64,000 bases of DNA from NCBI GenBank assembly GCA_013396525.1, contig VWYX01000911.1, positions 62,001 to 126,000 of the forward strand, written 5' to 3'. The number at the start of each line of letters is the position of its first letter. Positions within the stretch are counted from its first letter, which is position 1. The stretch is from Chaetorhynchus papuensis (taxonomy: Eukaryota > Chordata > Aves > Passeriformes > Rhipiduridae). Made by a program: the position numbers and the translations under genes. A model generated the notes under the pieces. It ran no database searches. It saw only the letters and a program-made list of their open reading frames with translations, and was not told the DNA's origin. This document shows positions 51,101 to 63,085 of the stretch, piece by piece.

Positions 51101-53605
51101 GATTTTAGGTGCTATTTTTGTGGGTGCCAGTCATGGCTGTTAATCAAACACAGCCGCTCCTGTCTGTGCAGAGGGGAACTAGGGCTCCAGGGCTAAATGT
51201 GCATGCATTTTAGTAGCTTCTAAAAAAAGTGGGTAAGAACTCCCCTTCATAAGATAACCATTACAGTCCAGGACTGCAGGGCCTTCCTAAAACTATCTAC
51301 AGCAGCAAGGGAGAAAGGAGCCCTCTCTAGCAAGAGGGCATTCTGGAGGGAGAGTGGCCATAGAAGTTCTTCATTTAATGCTTCTTAGCCTCCAAAATTC
51401 CCTTAATTACAAACTGAAGAAGAATGAAAGAAGTTTCAGAGCCATGGAAAATCTCCCTGCCCCTAGACACTAATCTCCTTATTCTCCTGTCAGTTGGTTA
51501 GTCAGGTGAGACAAAATATTTGCCAGTACCTGTAAAATCTGAGTCCACCTATACTTAGCAGAACTCTCACTGGTTTTGATGGGTTCTGGGTTAAGTTTTG
51601 ACCACAAATCTCAATATCTGGTGTTAGGATGAGCCAACCATACAACTTGGAAAGCATAATAATCAGGACAGATCTTGACTTGCTTTGGAGTCACCATGAG
51701 ATGGCCACCAATACTCTTACTCAAATAAAAATGGAGTCTCAGTTTCTGTGCAAAGTCACAAAAATAAATGTTTTGCATTGACACTCGTGGCTTTTCCTTC
51801 TGTGCATGTGCAGGCCAGCCCAGCCCTGCTGGAAGTACTGCCTGGTGGGGACTGCCATGAAACATCCTTTACATCCAACAGAAAGGAAAGAGCACAGGGG
51901 TCTGGATGACCATACACTTTCCTTTCAGAAACTCTTCTGTTGGCAACGGAAATGGGGCATCACCCTGAGGAGGAGAAAAGACAGCTCAGTTTCACTGCCT
52001 CTACAGAGATGGCGCCAGTTACTGGCTTAACCACTAAACCATAAACACAGACACAGAACCATAAACAGAAATATCTGCCGGAAATACTACACTGGAGTTT
52101 CATTTTGGTAACTGTCATTTGGCTGTGTTCAATTAAGTAGATTGAAATGACTTGTCACAGTCATTTCCCATTGTATTCAATGCCATCGTCTCCCACTCAG
52201 GATCAGGGAAGTAATAACCACATAGATGGCACAGAGAGTTTTCCTACAAGGAAGAAATAAATTATACATGAATAAGATAGAGAAGGCACAAGGGAAAGGA
52301 AAGAGGAAAGTGATTTAGCAGAACATTTCAAATGTTTTAATAAATCATAAATTTACACTGAAATGTCACTTTAGTGAGTTTCCCCTATGATGATCACTGA
52401 AGGACAATATATTCTTTGTCTGCCATGTATGTGAAAGGGTGGAATGTGCTGCTATGTCTGCACAGCATTTCTAAGGAAAAATACTGATTGGAGCATAAAT
52501 AATTTCAATTTTTACTACTACCAGTCTTTTCACATAGTCTCTCTTAGATCAGCATATTTTACGAAGAAAAATGAAATGGTACAAATGTACAATATAAGCA
52601 CAGATCTCATTCAGAGTCCTTAAAAATATGAAATCCAGAAAAAAACTGGGTTCCTATTATTTTGGAAATGGAACAACTTTATGCTCTGCTGATTTTTTAA
52701 TGCAGCAGATCTTGGAGAGAAGATGTAAGTTGATGCCATGCAGAGATGCAAGAAAATATTTTTTGAAGTGGAAGAATCAGATAAATCATGAATCACCAGT
52801 GTCACTGCTAAATCTGCGCATGTTCTCGGTGCTATTTTTAGATCACTGACCACCATCCTACCATCCTTGCCCAAGGATTTTAAGCACTGTTTTCAAAGAC
52901 TCATAAGAAAACGAGACAATCAAACATGAGAAATCAGCATAATCATCACAGTACTTTCTTACTTTCTACTCTGCTCTGAACTGCAATTTTCCATTTAGAA
53001 CATTATTGCATCCCAAAATTTAGAGTTCTAAGCCAGAAACTATTTGCAGATTCGGTTACAAAACAAGTGATTGATGAATGGATGTAAAAATCAATAGGAA
53101 TGGATATAAGTCATCAGGTATAAGCTGACTATCAAAGATAGTAAAAAACTACATCTAGTTTTCTTTCACAGAAAATATTCAACCATGCCAAAAGCAGATA
53201 TTGTAATTAGTACATTTGCTGTTGTTTTACAGATAGCTCACTTTGGAAGATAGATTGTAAATGGTCTATCCTTATGCATATTCCTGCTACATTTCAAGAT
53301 TGTATTCCTATACATCTAGCTCTTACCATTGTTAAACTCAACAAGATTCAAGAAAATGCATGCTAAGAGGAAATACTTTAACAAAACTACTTTTTAAAAA
53401 TGTGCTGCCATTGCACTGCTGTAAGCATTGTGAATCTGAGCCATTTGGTCACAGCAGCATTTTCTTAAATATTCTGAAATAGCCCAAGACAGAATAAGAA
53501 CCTAAGAAAACTGTTTACAGTAGAGAGCAAAACTAGCATTGTCTTTACCCCTTCATCCTCCCAATTTCTACTTTCTCACCCTAACTCACCAGCTCTTTTA
53601 TAACC
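45161..53605. other. Gene-free intergenic DNA
   Basis: No exon or RNA gene was recognised. It includes a possible MIR relic at 46078-46165 and a motif-dense AT-rich segment at about 46660-46745. Open frames up to 131 codons (for example minus 45990-46385, plus 47574-47960, plus 49659-50027) carry no recognisable motif. Confidence 0.5.
46078..46165 (-). mobile_element. Possible MIR-type SINE relic
   Basis: Plus-strand GTAAGTATTATTCCCCAGTT, then CTGCAGAAGAGGGAATTCTA, then AACCAGGACTC follows the reverse complement of the MIR core (ttattatccccattttacagatgaggaaactgag...gattcgaacccagg). The match is diverged and judged from memory. The overlapping 131-codon minus-strand frame is probably not a protein. 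Confidence 0.3.
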
Positions 53606-53890
53606 ACAGAATCAGAGAGATGTAGGCTAGAAGGGACCTCTGGAGGTCATTTGGTCGATTGCACCAAGTATCACCAACTTCTAAGTCAGATACAGCTTCA
53701 AAACTAGATTAAATTTCTGAGGGTTATGGCCAGTCCAGTGCTGAATATCTCTAAGGACAGAGATTCCACAACCTTCCTGGGCAGCCCGATTGAATGATTT
53801 TTCCAACCTAACTTTTTTCCTAGGGTTTATCTGGAACTTTCCTTGCTGAAAGTTGTGCCTCCTTTAAGTCCACAACCTTCTTCAGTTCTC
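53606..53890 (-). mobile_element. CR1 LINE 3' fragment, older copy
   Basis: The plus strand reads CACAGAATCAGAGAG, then GCTAGAAGGGACCTCTGGAG, GAATATCTCTAAGGACAGAG and ATTCCACAACCTTCCTGGGC, which is the CR1 3' region in reverse complement with substantial decay and small insertions. Weak similarity may continue to about 54110. The 3' end is at the left and the 5' end is lost. Confidence 0.8.
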
Positions 53891-55554
53891 GTCAGCAGTG
53901 ATGGAGGCAAAATCTGGGTACAACACGACCACTTTTGTTGCTTTAGACAACCATTGTGTTGCAATAGTCCTTGCTAATTGCATTCAGACTTTCTTCCAAA
54001 ATCTTTTTTTCAAATACACATGCTTTAGGGCTTTAAGGCACCTGAGGCTTTGTTGACATGGGCTTCATGATGGCATGTTGGGATCTTTGATCAGCCTACT
54101 GCAAGACACATACCTGGCTGGCAGAGAAACAAGTTCTCATTGCTAATACTGAGATCTAGATCATTTAGCCTGATTTTTTAGCAAAGGGAAGATTAAGATA
54201 TCTTAGTCAGTATTAAGTCCCTGGAAAGAAGTTCATGAAAGAAGTTAATATTTCTCTCAGAGAAAAAGGAGAAAAAACACTGGTTGAAAGATGCCAAATT
54301 ATCTTCTGCATAAAGCTCGTATAGCCCAAGGGAGAATATGGGATGGCAGGAAAAGGGGATGACTGTTTTTAAAAGAAAACATTACTGAAGCAGTATTTCA
54401 TATAACTGAGATTATAGCTATAATTGAGTAAGTGTAGGTCTCCTCAGATGATACTGTGGCAAAGAAGCACTGAGATAACTGAAAGAGTTAAGGAAAACTC
54501 GTAGAGATGTAATGTGCTACTTTATTGATATTTGTCACTTGGTTTACACAGCAATATGATTGAAGGCTGAATGAGAGTTTTCCTTCACATTCTTTTTTTC
54601 CACTGAATGTTTGGTTGGGTGTATCTGTAAGGAGGAAAAAAATGGGTTCCAGGTATTGACAGCTTGACATAACAGTTTAGATCAGCCATTGCACCTTGTA
54701 AAATAATTAGCATGGAAGTGAAGAATCAAACTCAAGAATGTGCTAAATGGAGCAATCATCCAGCAAAGTGAACAGAAAAAGGATTTTGCACTTACAGTGA
54801 AAGAATCATTGAAACATCCATCTGTCTAGTACATCAGTGCAGTAAAGGAGGCAAATGAAATACTATTTTTTTACATGTTCTGCTGTGTGATCAGAATTAA
54901 AACAGGAAAGCTTACAGGACATACTACTGTATTAGTTCCAGTGCCTGCTTTATGGGGCACCATGCCTTTTGAGAGCTACTAAAGCAATAAAAATCATCCC
55001 AGACCTCAACAGCATAAGACAATTTCTGTGGAACAGGATATGTACGAAAAAAGAAAACTGCAGAGTGGCCTAACAGAACTGAAAATTGTGGGAAGACTAG
55101 TAAAACAGATAGAAATAAAGTTTTAATACTAGCAAGACATCTACAAGCATGGAGCGATAGCTCCAGGAAGCCTTCGCTTTGTTTGACTAATGAACTCAGA
55201 CAGCTACTCCACTCAAACACCAGCAGTCATACAGAAAAAATTACCAAATAACCCAAACAAACATAAAATTAATTCAATGACTGCAAGTGACAGTTTGTTT
55301 ACTTTGGTGAAAAGGCAGAAAACACACCTAATAAAAAAGTAATCTGCTCATGCAGACCTCTGACTGTAGCCAATACATCCCAGGGCAGCACTGAAAGTGC
55401 TCAATTTTGTCGTTATGAAATAGTCAGCAAGCTGATTAGTAGGACACAAAGGTGGCATTTAAAAAAAGAACGGTTTATTGATTTCTGATCAGACACTCGT
55501 CCGTGTTACCTCAAGCACATTCAGCAAGCAGTTTTATGCTAGGGACTCCCTAAT
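53891..55554. other. Gene-free intergenic DNA
   Basis: The left part may be further decayed CR1. Otherwise nothing was recognised. A minus-strand AATAAA at 55474-55479 lies at the right end, just downstream of the CpG-rich patch. Confidence 0.45.
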
Positions 55555-55815
55555 CTAAGGCTCTGTTCTGCTAACGGGAAGGTCCTGTCCCGTCAGGATC
55601 ACGCAGGACTGCCGTCCGTCCCGCTCCGTGCCGTGGGTCAAAGTGCAGTGCGTCAGGGACAGCTGCCAGGTTTTCCCCGAATGCTCTCCCCTGACCGGTA
55701 CTAACGCAACGCCCGTGTTAATGCGGATGTAACCCAGTGTGTCCGAGTGAGCCCCTGCTGCGCGGTACAGCTCCACCTACTGATGCGAGTATTCCCCAAG
55801 TCACAGGACGGCTCT
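55555..55815 (-). promoter_or_regulatory. Isolated CpG-rich patch with a minus-strand frame and poly(A) signal
   Basis: About 20 CpG dinucleotides fall within roughly 250 bases, against very few in the kilobases on either side. On the minus strand a 73-codon frame covers the patch (55776 to 55555). It opens at a GTG directly after an in-frame TAG, so it has no ATG start of its own; a splice acceptor (CAG or TAG) immediately before it is possible but lacks a good pyrimidine tract. AATAAA follows on the same strand at 55479-55474. The patch may be an orphan CpG island (enhancer or alternative promoter), a last exon of an unknown transcript, or a GC-rich repeat fragment. The translation resembles no protein I know. 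Confidence 0.45.
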
Positions 55816-58800
55816 GCTGCCTAGGTTTAAGCAAACATTTCTGGTTCAGTAGAGTGCCGGTATGGCTAGAAGGCATTTGAGGACAAGAGCACAAGGAGCG
55901 GGAGCGTGCAGGGACACGATGCTAAGAAACCTGAAAAATTGTAGCTCAGGTTTACATAAATGCCAAAAGAGGGTGCTCAGAACTTCTTCAGAAGCAGCAT
56001 GACACAAAATTCTGAGTAGCCCTATCCAAACACAAAAATCCATCTCTTGAATCCACTCTCTCTTCAAGTCACACCAGGGATGAATTTGACCCCTAGTGGA
56101 ATGGGACTATAATCAAATTACATTAAGGGCTTTAATTAATAACACTTAACTATAGTTGTATTATTCTCACTGTACTACTGTATTTTTGTTAGGTATGACT
56201 TATTCTTCTTTAAGTGTTATAGTGGTAATATTCCCCAAATTGTGTAAGGTTTTATTAGCACTTTGTCTTATTTGAAGGCTTTCTTCATGCACCTACTCAA
56301 GAGATTTTATAATTGTATTATAATATTAGTAATTACTAATAAATTCCTGGATGAACACTGGAATAAGACATTACAACAATATAACTAAAGGAAAAGGAAC
56401 CTGATTTCTGTTTGTACTTCAGAGGTGACTCACTTTCAGCAAATATGAAGAATATTGTAGCTCAGGACCTCCTATGAAAACAGAAAATTTTTCAGTCCTC
56501 TGCTAAATCCCATGATTCAGATTAACCTCAAGAGAGGAGGAGCAACTTTCAATGAATTTGATGATGATGTTAAGCCCCACCAGTATTCCCCAGGGAAAGA
56601 TTCAGCTTCCCTGGGGAGCTACCTCAAAGTTTACCTGTTAACCAAGGAAAAACTATTTGTGCTGTCCTCTAACCTCCACTCTTAGAATAAGGCTCACATG
56701 TGGTGTCTGCTGTGGGGAACTGCTATTTTGGCACCATACACTCAAGCTGGCTGATGTTAGCTCACAATGAAAACACCTCTATCTTCAAAGCTTCTGTGCT
56801 GAACCACACATCAGAGGAGAGTGGACTACTGCTTTTAGCAGCAACCCACACAAGGCAGCCAGGTAGGTGAACAAACCAAAGTACTGCTAAAGGAAGAGAG
56901 TGGGCAAATGAAAGTTTACTGTTTTTCCTCAGGTGCAACAACACTGACACCTATTTGTGGACAAGGGGTGGAAAGGGAAGATGTGTGTCTTGGCTTTGGC
57001 AATGTCAGTTCTTCCAAAAACTTCCAAAGGTACAGCCAGACCCTACGCTGATAAACCCCAGAGGCAGTGGGAACACTCCTCTTACAGATACTTGGAGAAC
57101 ATCCACAGAGTCGAGACTCATTTATTCCCACAATGCACTGTAAATGCTCAAGTCCAGACCGCCAAAGCCTCAAATTCTGTTTTCTATCTTTGTTTAGGAT
57201 TTTCATCTGTTCTTTGAGAAACAATTACCCCAGTTTTGCCTAAAAGATTTTCTCCTTCTTTCTCCTACGGAGATATTTTACCTTTGTACAGGAAATTAAC
57301 CACCCGCTTTGAACAGTTTACTCTTCAACTCTTGTCTTTCCTGTTCATGCACTCTGGGTGGCATTTACATCCCTACAGAAGTCTCTGCGTGATGACACTG
57401 CCAAGCAGATGAGACCCCTGGAAACCCTTCCTATGGTCCCTCTCAGCAGATTTGGAACTCCATTTGGAGCTTTCTCCAGTTAATTCCTTTATTGTCTCCC
57501 CTATGGCTTCTAGGTCACACTTTTTGCTCCTGATTTTGAAATACATTTCCACATTGGGCATATTTTACTTGGGGAATCCAGATAGCTCCCAGATAGAACT
57601 GGATTTCACACATCCAAACTTTTCAAGTCACACATTTTAAAGGAAGACAAACTTTATTTTCTTTGTGTAATGTTTCCCTGTAATTATTATTAGCAGCAAA
57701 GAACAGTTACATTAATGCAATCAAGCTGAATAAGCAGGTTGTTATAAGTTTATCTGGGAGAAAAAAAGGACATGAGTCTGTCTTTCAGTAATGGATGTTT
57801 GGTTTTTAAATGTCACTGTGATTTTCAAGCCTTTATTCTCTGTGTGAACCTTTTTGAGTACAGATAGAGTTGTCTGCTCCCTTAGGAATGGGAGCTGGGG
57901 GCAGTGAGGGAAACCCACAGGAGTCTGTCAGGGCAGGGTCTGGCACAGCTGTGGGGGGCTAGAGACTGACCTAGCTGAAGTGCTGCTGGGGCAGGGGCTG
58001 TCCTTTCCATGGAACAGCCCATCTTTCTCAGTCATCCACTGCTCCTTTGCAGTCTGACAGTGGAGACAAACCAGCTGATGGATACAGACAGGCAGACAGC
58101 AGAGACAGACTGCCCTCAGCCCTCCACAGCCAGGTCTCCTGTGCCAGCTCACATTGTGTTACAGTGTTTGTGGGCAGTCTGTAGAGACCGAAAAGAAAGA
58201 GAGAAAGACAAACCTCTCTTTCTACATGGGGAAATGAAATATGGAGAACACTCACACCAAACCCAGACTGATATGGGAAAAGACTCAGCTTGACAAATGA
58301 AATGTCATCAGTGTTTAGATGAACACATTCACCAGCAGAGGCATGTTTTTGCCAGCTGGTTATCCACCAGACTTTGGGGGAAAGCAAAGGGAACTGAGAG
58401 ACAAATGTGGAAACCAGTGGGCGTCCCATGGCTTTGAAGTGCCAGCTACATGCAGACATCTGACTGCAGGACCAACCATACCACTGGCCAGCTTAAAACT
58501 GGAATTGTGGCACTTCTTATTTTTCATTTTAAAACATGCAACCAGCTTACTGGTGCTGTTTTGGACAACGCTATATTCCTGCCAAGCAGAGCCACAATGG
58601 AAAATCATGGATATCCTGACCTGCTCCACTACGCAGCCACTCTGGAGAGGGATTGCCGCAGCCAGCATGTGCTGGATCAGGATGAGAGAAGCACAATGAA
58701 CGGAAAAAGCTCACAGCTGCATGGCTGCAGCAGGAGACAGTGTGCCATTAACTAACCAGTGGATGCACTACATCGCCCAATGTCTAAATTTACCCTTCCT

Positions 58801-61299
58801 CAGACAGGCAAGTACCTGAAGTCAAACTCTTAGTGAATACATTAAATACTGGAAATAACACACCAATAGTATTTATAACAGCTGGGGATGTGGCCTCATT
58901 ATTTTAAGAATTCTGTGGCTTTTTTGCTAAAAACACTGTGGCTGCTACATTTTCTAATTCCCACACTGCATCTGAGTTAAATTATTATGAGTCTCAAAAA
59001 CACATGAAATTAATCAGAAGAGTTCACGGCATCAAAAACGTGTTTTACATGTCTAGACAAATCTGATTATCATTATGCCCTTCAGAAATATGCTATATTT
59101 TCCCAGCATATCAGATTTTACATAGCATTACCATTAACTGTGGTCTAACTTCAGCTGACAAACCAGAGAATAATGATTAGGATGGTAATTTACTTCAGTT
59201 TTAAGAGATTAATTATGTTAATGTGAAGTAAGATAAGATATTTGACAATGGCATCAGACAGCTCTGAATAAAAAAACCCTGCATTTTATGTTAAATGTAT
59301 ATTTAAAACATATTTTCAGTACCATAAGTAAGGTAAAATAAAAATCAAAGTTTTCATTGCATTCATTTTGTCAGTGACTAGTGTGAAAAAGGCAGACTTT
59401 ACTAAATAAAACCAAATAGAAGCTCAGGTTATCACTTGCTGTTTCCCTGTTTGGCATCTAAAACCAGCATGCACAAAGCCATGCCAGAAGCATCGTAATC
59501 CCTAATTCTCAGTTCCATGTAACAAATTAAGGTACAGAGGGCTTAAATATTATGCTATTGGTTACACAAATGAGACCAGAATGTCCATGGCCTATGGGCA
59601 GTGAGCTCCTGCCCCAGGTAAGTGGGAATGCAGGGAGGACAATGTAAACCAACAGCTGGAATATGAATACTTTACCCATGCAATCTCTAAGGTACAAGGC
59701 AATGAGCTCTGCAATCAGTAATTCTCCCAAGTCCTGCAATATTACACTCACTTGTGTTGGTCTGTGCCAGTCAGAGGATACTTTGTTGGCTGCATGAACA
59801 TGAAAAGAATTGTTTCACATAAAAAGAGTTGTGCTGTTGTGCATGCCCTAAGCTTTGTCCCGTCTCAGTTCTAATTAATACTACTCAATGCTTTGCAAGG
59901 ACAGAAGTAAGGCTGCTCTTCTTTTGAATCCCTTCTTTCTGTAAATCTTTCCTGTCCCAGTTAAGCTAATCAACATTCTTACAATGCTTTTTCATATGAA
60001 ACTGTCTCTATTCTTTAAAAGTGCTACTATCTACCAATTACCATTTTCTACCACTTATAACACTTTCTTTTTCATTAGCACTTCAAAATATTCTCACGTT
60101 CTGCAATATCTCATTAAATTGGAATCCTGATTATTTCTATTGTGCTAGCAAGTGTGTCACTGGCACTATAATGTTCCTTTTATCTATTTTAACTATCCAA
60201 ATGAAGCAAAAATCAGTTTCATTTCATTCTCTCCAGACGAATCCCAACTGCTTTTATTTAAGCATCTGTATTTGTATTATACAATCCCTACTTATATTTC
60301 CAATGGTACACTATTGCACTGTAATGAAACATCTTTTCATGGCATGTCCTGTCAGGATATAAGCATGCATACTAAAGCAAAATTATGAACAAGATTTTGG
60401 CAATTTCCACCTCATTTTGAAGCTCTTCTTAGCACTGCATTGGCAAACAGTCCCTGTGTAGGTGGTGTTCCCTACTTACAGTTAGGTAGAGGCACCTCTG
60501 TTCACGTAATACTCACTTGCTTTTCCCCTGGCATGTAAAGTTGGTGCATTATTGCTTTGGGATTGCTGGAAATGTTCATTGTGAAGCAAGATATGCCCCA
60601 GCACATGCTGGAAAATCACGAAATGGGAAGAGCAGTCCAGCTCTTAAGCATTGCTGATGTAAATACTGGCCAAGAGAGAAGAGATAACAAACAGATGAGG
60701 CATGAAGGTAATCACAGAATTATTCAGGCCAGTAAAAACAAGGAATGATCACAGAAAGCAAACTGGATTTTTTCTGTAGGTATCACAGCAAGAGGTAGTT
60801 TGACAGAGAGTGACAAAAAGAGAATGAGGTGGTTTTGCAGGTATTTATAAGGTATGTGAGATGGAGCTTCATGATAAAAAATGTTAAGGTGTTTACAGAG
60901 ATGGATTTTCAAAAGCACGTCAGGAATTTCAGAACATGCACCCTATTGGCTTTTAGTAAGGCTGATACTCATAAAGCACTTTGAAACTGCAAGTGTAATT
61001 TCTTTTCCTCCTGATCCACTTTTAAAATACAGATAAATTACTGCCTAAACAAAAATAAATTGCTTTACTAAATAAGGTCAAGCATAATTCTCTGAGAGTC
61101 TCAGGTGCTGTAAAATCATTATTTGGCCTTTGGTGAACGATTTAGACTGTCTACAGTGACGTCTATTTCACAAGCAACTTGTGGGCTACAATTAGTCTTT
61201 TGCAAGGGTTCTAGGAGAGAGTAGGGAAGACAAACTTTAAGTGACCAAATACTAAAAGCCTTCAAAAAGCACTGGTATTTGTGCAGTATTGGTAGAAAG
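55816..61299. other. Gene-free intergenic DNA
   Basis: No gene was recognised. A possible MIR relic lies at 59500-59590. The segment 57900-58750 has several overlapping frames of 94-143 codons on both strands without recognisable domains; it is somewhat more GC-rich than its surroundings, which favours chance frames. 56100-56400 is strongly AT-rich. Confidence 0.5.
59500..59590 (-). mobile_element. Possible MIR-type SINE relic
   Basis: Plus-strand AAGGTACAGAGGGCTTAAAT, then TTGGTTACACAAATGAGACCAG, follows the reverse-complement MIR core (aggcacagagaggttaagtaa...aaggtcacacagctagtaa). It is diverged and judged from memory. Confidence 0.3.
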
Positions 61300-63085
61300 T
61301 AGCATGGCAAACTGCAGACAATCTGGGAGACTCCAGGGATAACTTCTTAAGCCAGGTAATAGCCAGCCCTACCAAAGGGAACACAACACTAGATTTGATG
61401 GTCACGAAAATAAGAGAGATAATTGGAGATGTCAAGATTGGACAAAGCCTAGGTTGCAGCAATCATGCATTGTTGGAATTTGCAGTCTTGAGGAATATAG
61501 GTCAAGTAAGGAGTAAAGTTGGGCTTCTGGACTTTTAGGAAGGCAGACTTCCAGCTCTTCAGAAAGATTGTCAGAGGGATCTCCTGGGACACCACCTCTG
61601 GGGACAAGAGAGCAGAACAGAACTGGCAAATCTTTAAAGAAGTCCTCTGTAAGACTTTGCTTTTCTATAAGAAGAGCAAAAGAGCTAGAGATTCCCAGGA
61701 GCAAGAAAGCACACAAGGAAGGCAAGAGATCAGAACGGCTGAGTAGGGACCTGCTGGTCAAATAAAGGGAAAGAAACAAATGCAGAGGCAGTGGAAACTG
61801 GACAGGTAACCTGGGACAAGTATAGAGAAGACCTGGGAAGAGCATAGAAAAGAAGTATTATTGTGTAGGGAGGCTGTGAGAAAGGCCAAGGCAAAACTGG
61901 AACTGAACCTAGTAAGGGACACAAAGAATAACAGGAAGGGCTCTACAGGCATGTTAATGAGAAAAGGAAGGCCAAAGAAGGTGCAATCCCCCTGATAAAC
62001 AACGCCGGTGAACAGGTAACAACTCGCAAGGGGAAGGCTGAAGTAATCAACTTTTTTGCCTCAGTCTTCAATGGCAACCTCTCTTCCCACACCATCCTTG
62101 GGTGGATGGATGGCAGGATGGGGACTGAGAAAACAGTCTCTCCCACTCTAAATAAAGACCAGGTTCATGACCACCTGAGGAACCTGAATTCACATAAGCC
62201 TATGGGACCTGATGAGAGGCATCCCAGAGTCCTGAAGGAATTGGTGGATGTAGTTGCCAAGCCACTCTCCAAGATATCTGAAAGTCATGGGTGACTGCAA
62301 AAAGGGAAATATTGCACCCATCTTTAAATAGGGAAGAAAGGATGGCCCTGGGAACTACTGACCTGTCAGCCTCTCCTCTGTGCCTGGAGAGATCATGGAA
62401 CAGACCCTCCCAGAAGCTCTGCTAAGGCACGTGGAGGACAGGGAGGTGATTCAGGACATCCAGCACGGCTTCACCAAGGGCAAGTCCTGCCTGACCAACC
62501 CAGAGGCCTTCTGTGATGGGTGACTCCATCAGTGGACAAGGGAAGGGTTACACATGTCATTTATCTGGACTGCTGTAAAGCCTTTGACACAATCCCCCAC
62601 AACATCCTTTTCTCCAAACTGGAGAGAGATGGGTTAGGCGGATTAGGAATTGGTTGGATGGTCCCATGCAGAGGGTCGTGGTCAGGGCCTCAGAGTCCCA
62701 GAGGACATCAGTGACAAGTGCTGTCCCTCAGGGATCTGTAGTGGGACCAGTGTTATTTAATATCTTCATTGGTGACACAGACAGAGGGATCGAGGGCACC
62801 CTCAGCACATTTGCAAGCTGAGTGGTGCTGTTGATACTCCTGAAGGACGGGACGCATCCAGAGAGACCTGGACCAGCTCAAGAAGTGGCCCATGGGGATC
62901 TCAAGAGGTGTAACAAGACCAAGTGCTAGGTTTTACACATGGGCTGGGGCAACCCTTGGTATCAAGCCAAGCTGGGGGATGAACAGATGGAGAGCAGCCC
63001 TGCCCAGAAGGACTTGGGGGTGCTACCGGGTGAGAGGCTGGACGTGACCCAGCAATGTGCACTTGGGGCTCAGAAAGGACTGGAA
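61300..63085 (+). pseudogene. Degenerate CR1 LINE ORF2 (endonuclease end and reverse transcriptase)
   Basis: In CR1, ORF2 encodes an apurinic-type endonuclease followed by a reverse transcriptase that copies the element at its target. Here translated blocks in shifting frames follow ORF2 order. First is the endonuclease end, with SNHALLEF at about 61458-61481 in place of the usual SDHxxxEF. Next are a linker block with DFRKADFQLFRK (about 61530) and the RT-entry block PMGPDERHPRVLKEL (about 62200). Then come HGFTKGKSCLTN (about 62465), motif A VIYLDCCKAFDT (62556-62591) and motif B PQGSVVGPVLFNIF (62726 on). The catalytic FADD box reads FAS-stop (about 62809-62820), so both aspartates are gone. 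There are several frameshifts and stops. The element is truncated at the 5' side and, unusually, also ends at about 63085 before the thumb domain and 3' UTR. Confidence 0.9.

Noticed and set aside
55555..55776. 73-codon frame as a confirmed protein
   Set aside because: It starts at GTG directly after an in-frame stop, has no recognisable homologue and no convincing splice acceptor. It is kept only as part of the CpG-rich patch.
57900..58755. Cluster of frames up to 143 codons as a gene
   Set aside because: Frames overlap on both strands and in several phases without any motif, consistent with locally raised GC content.
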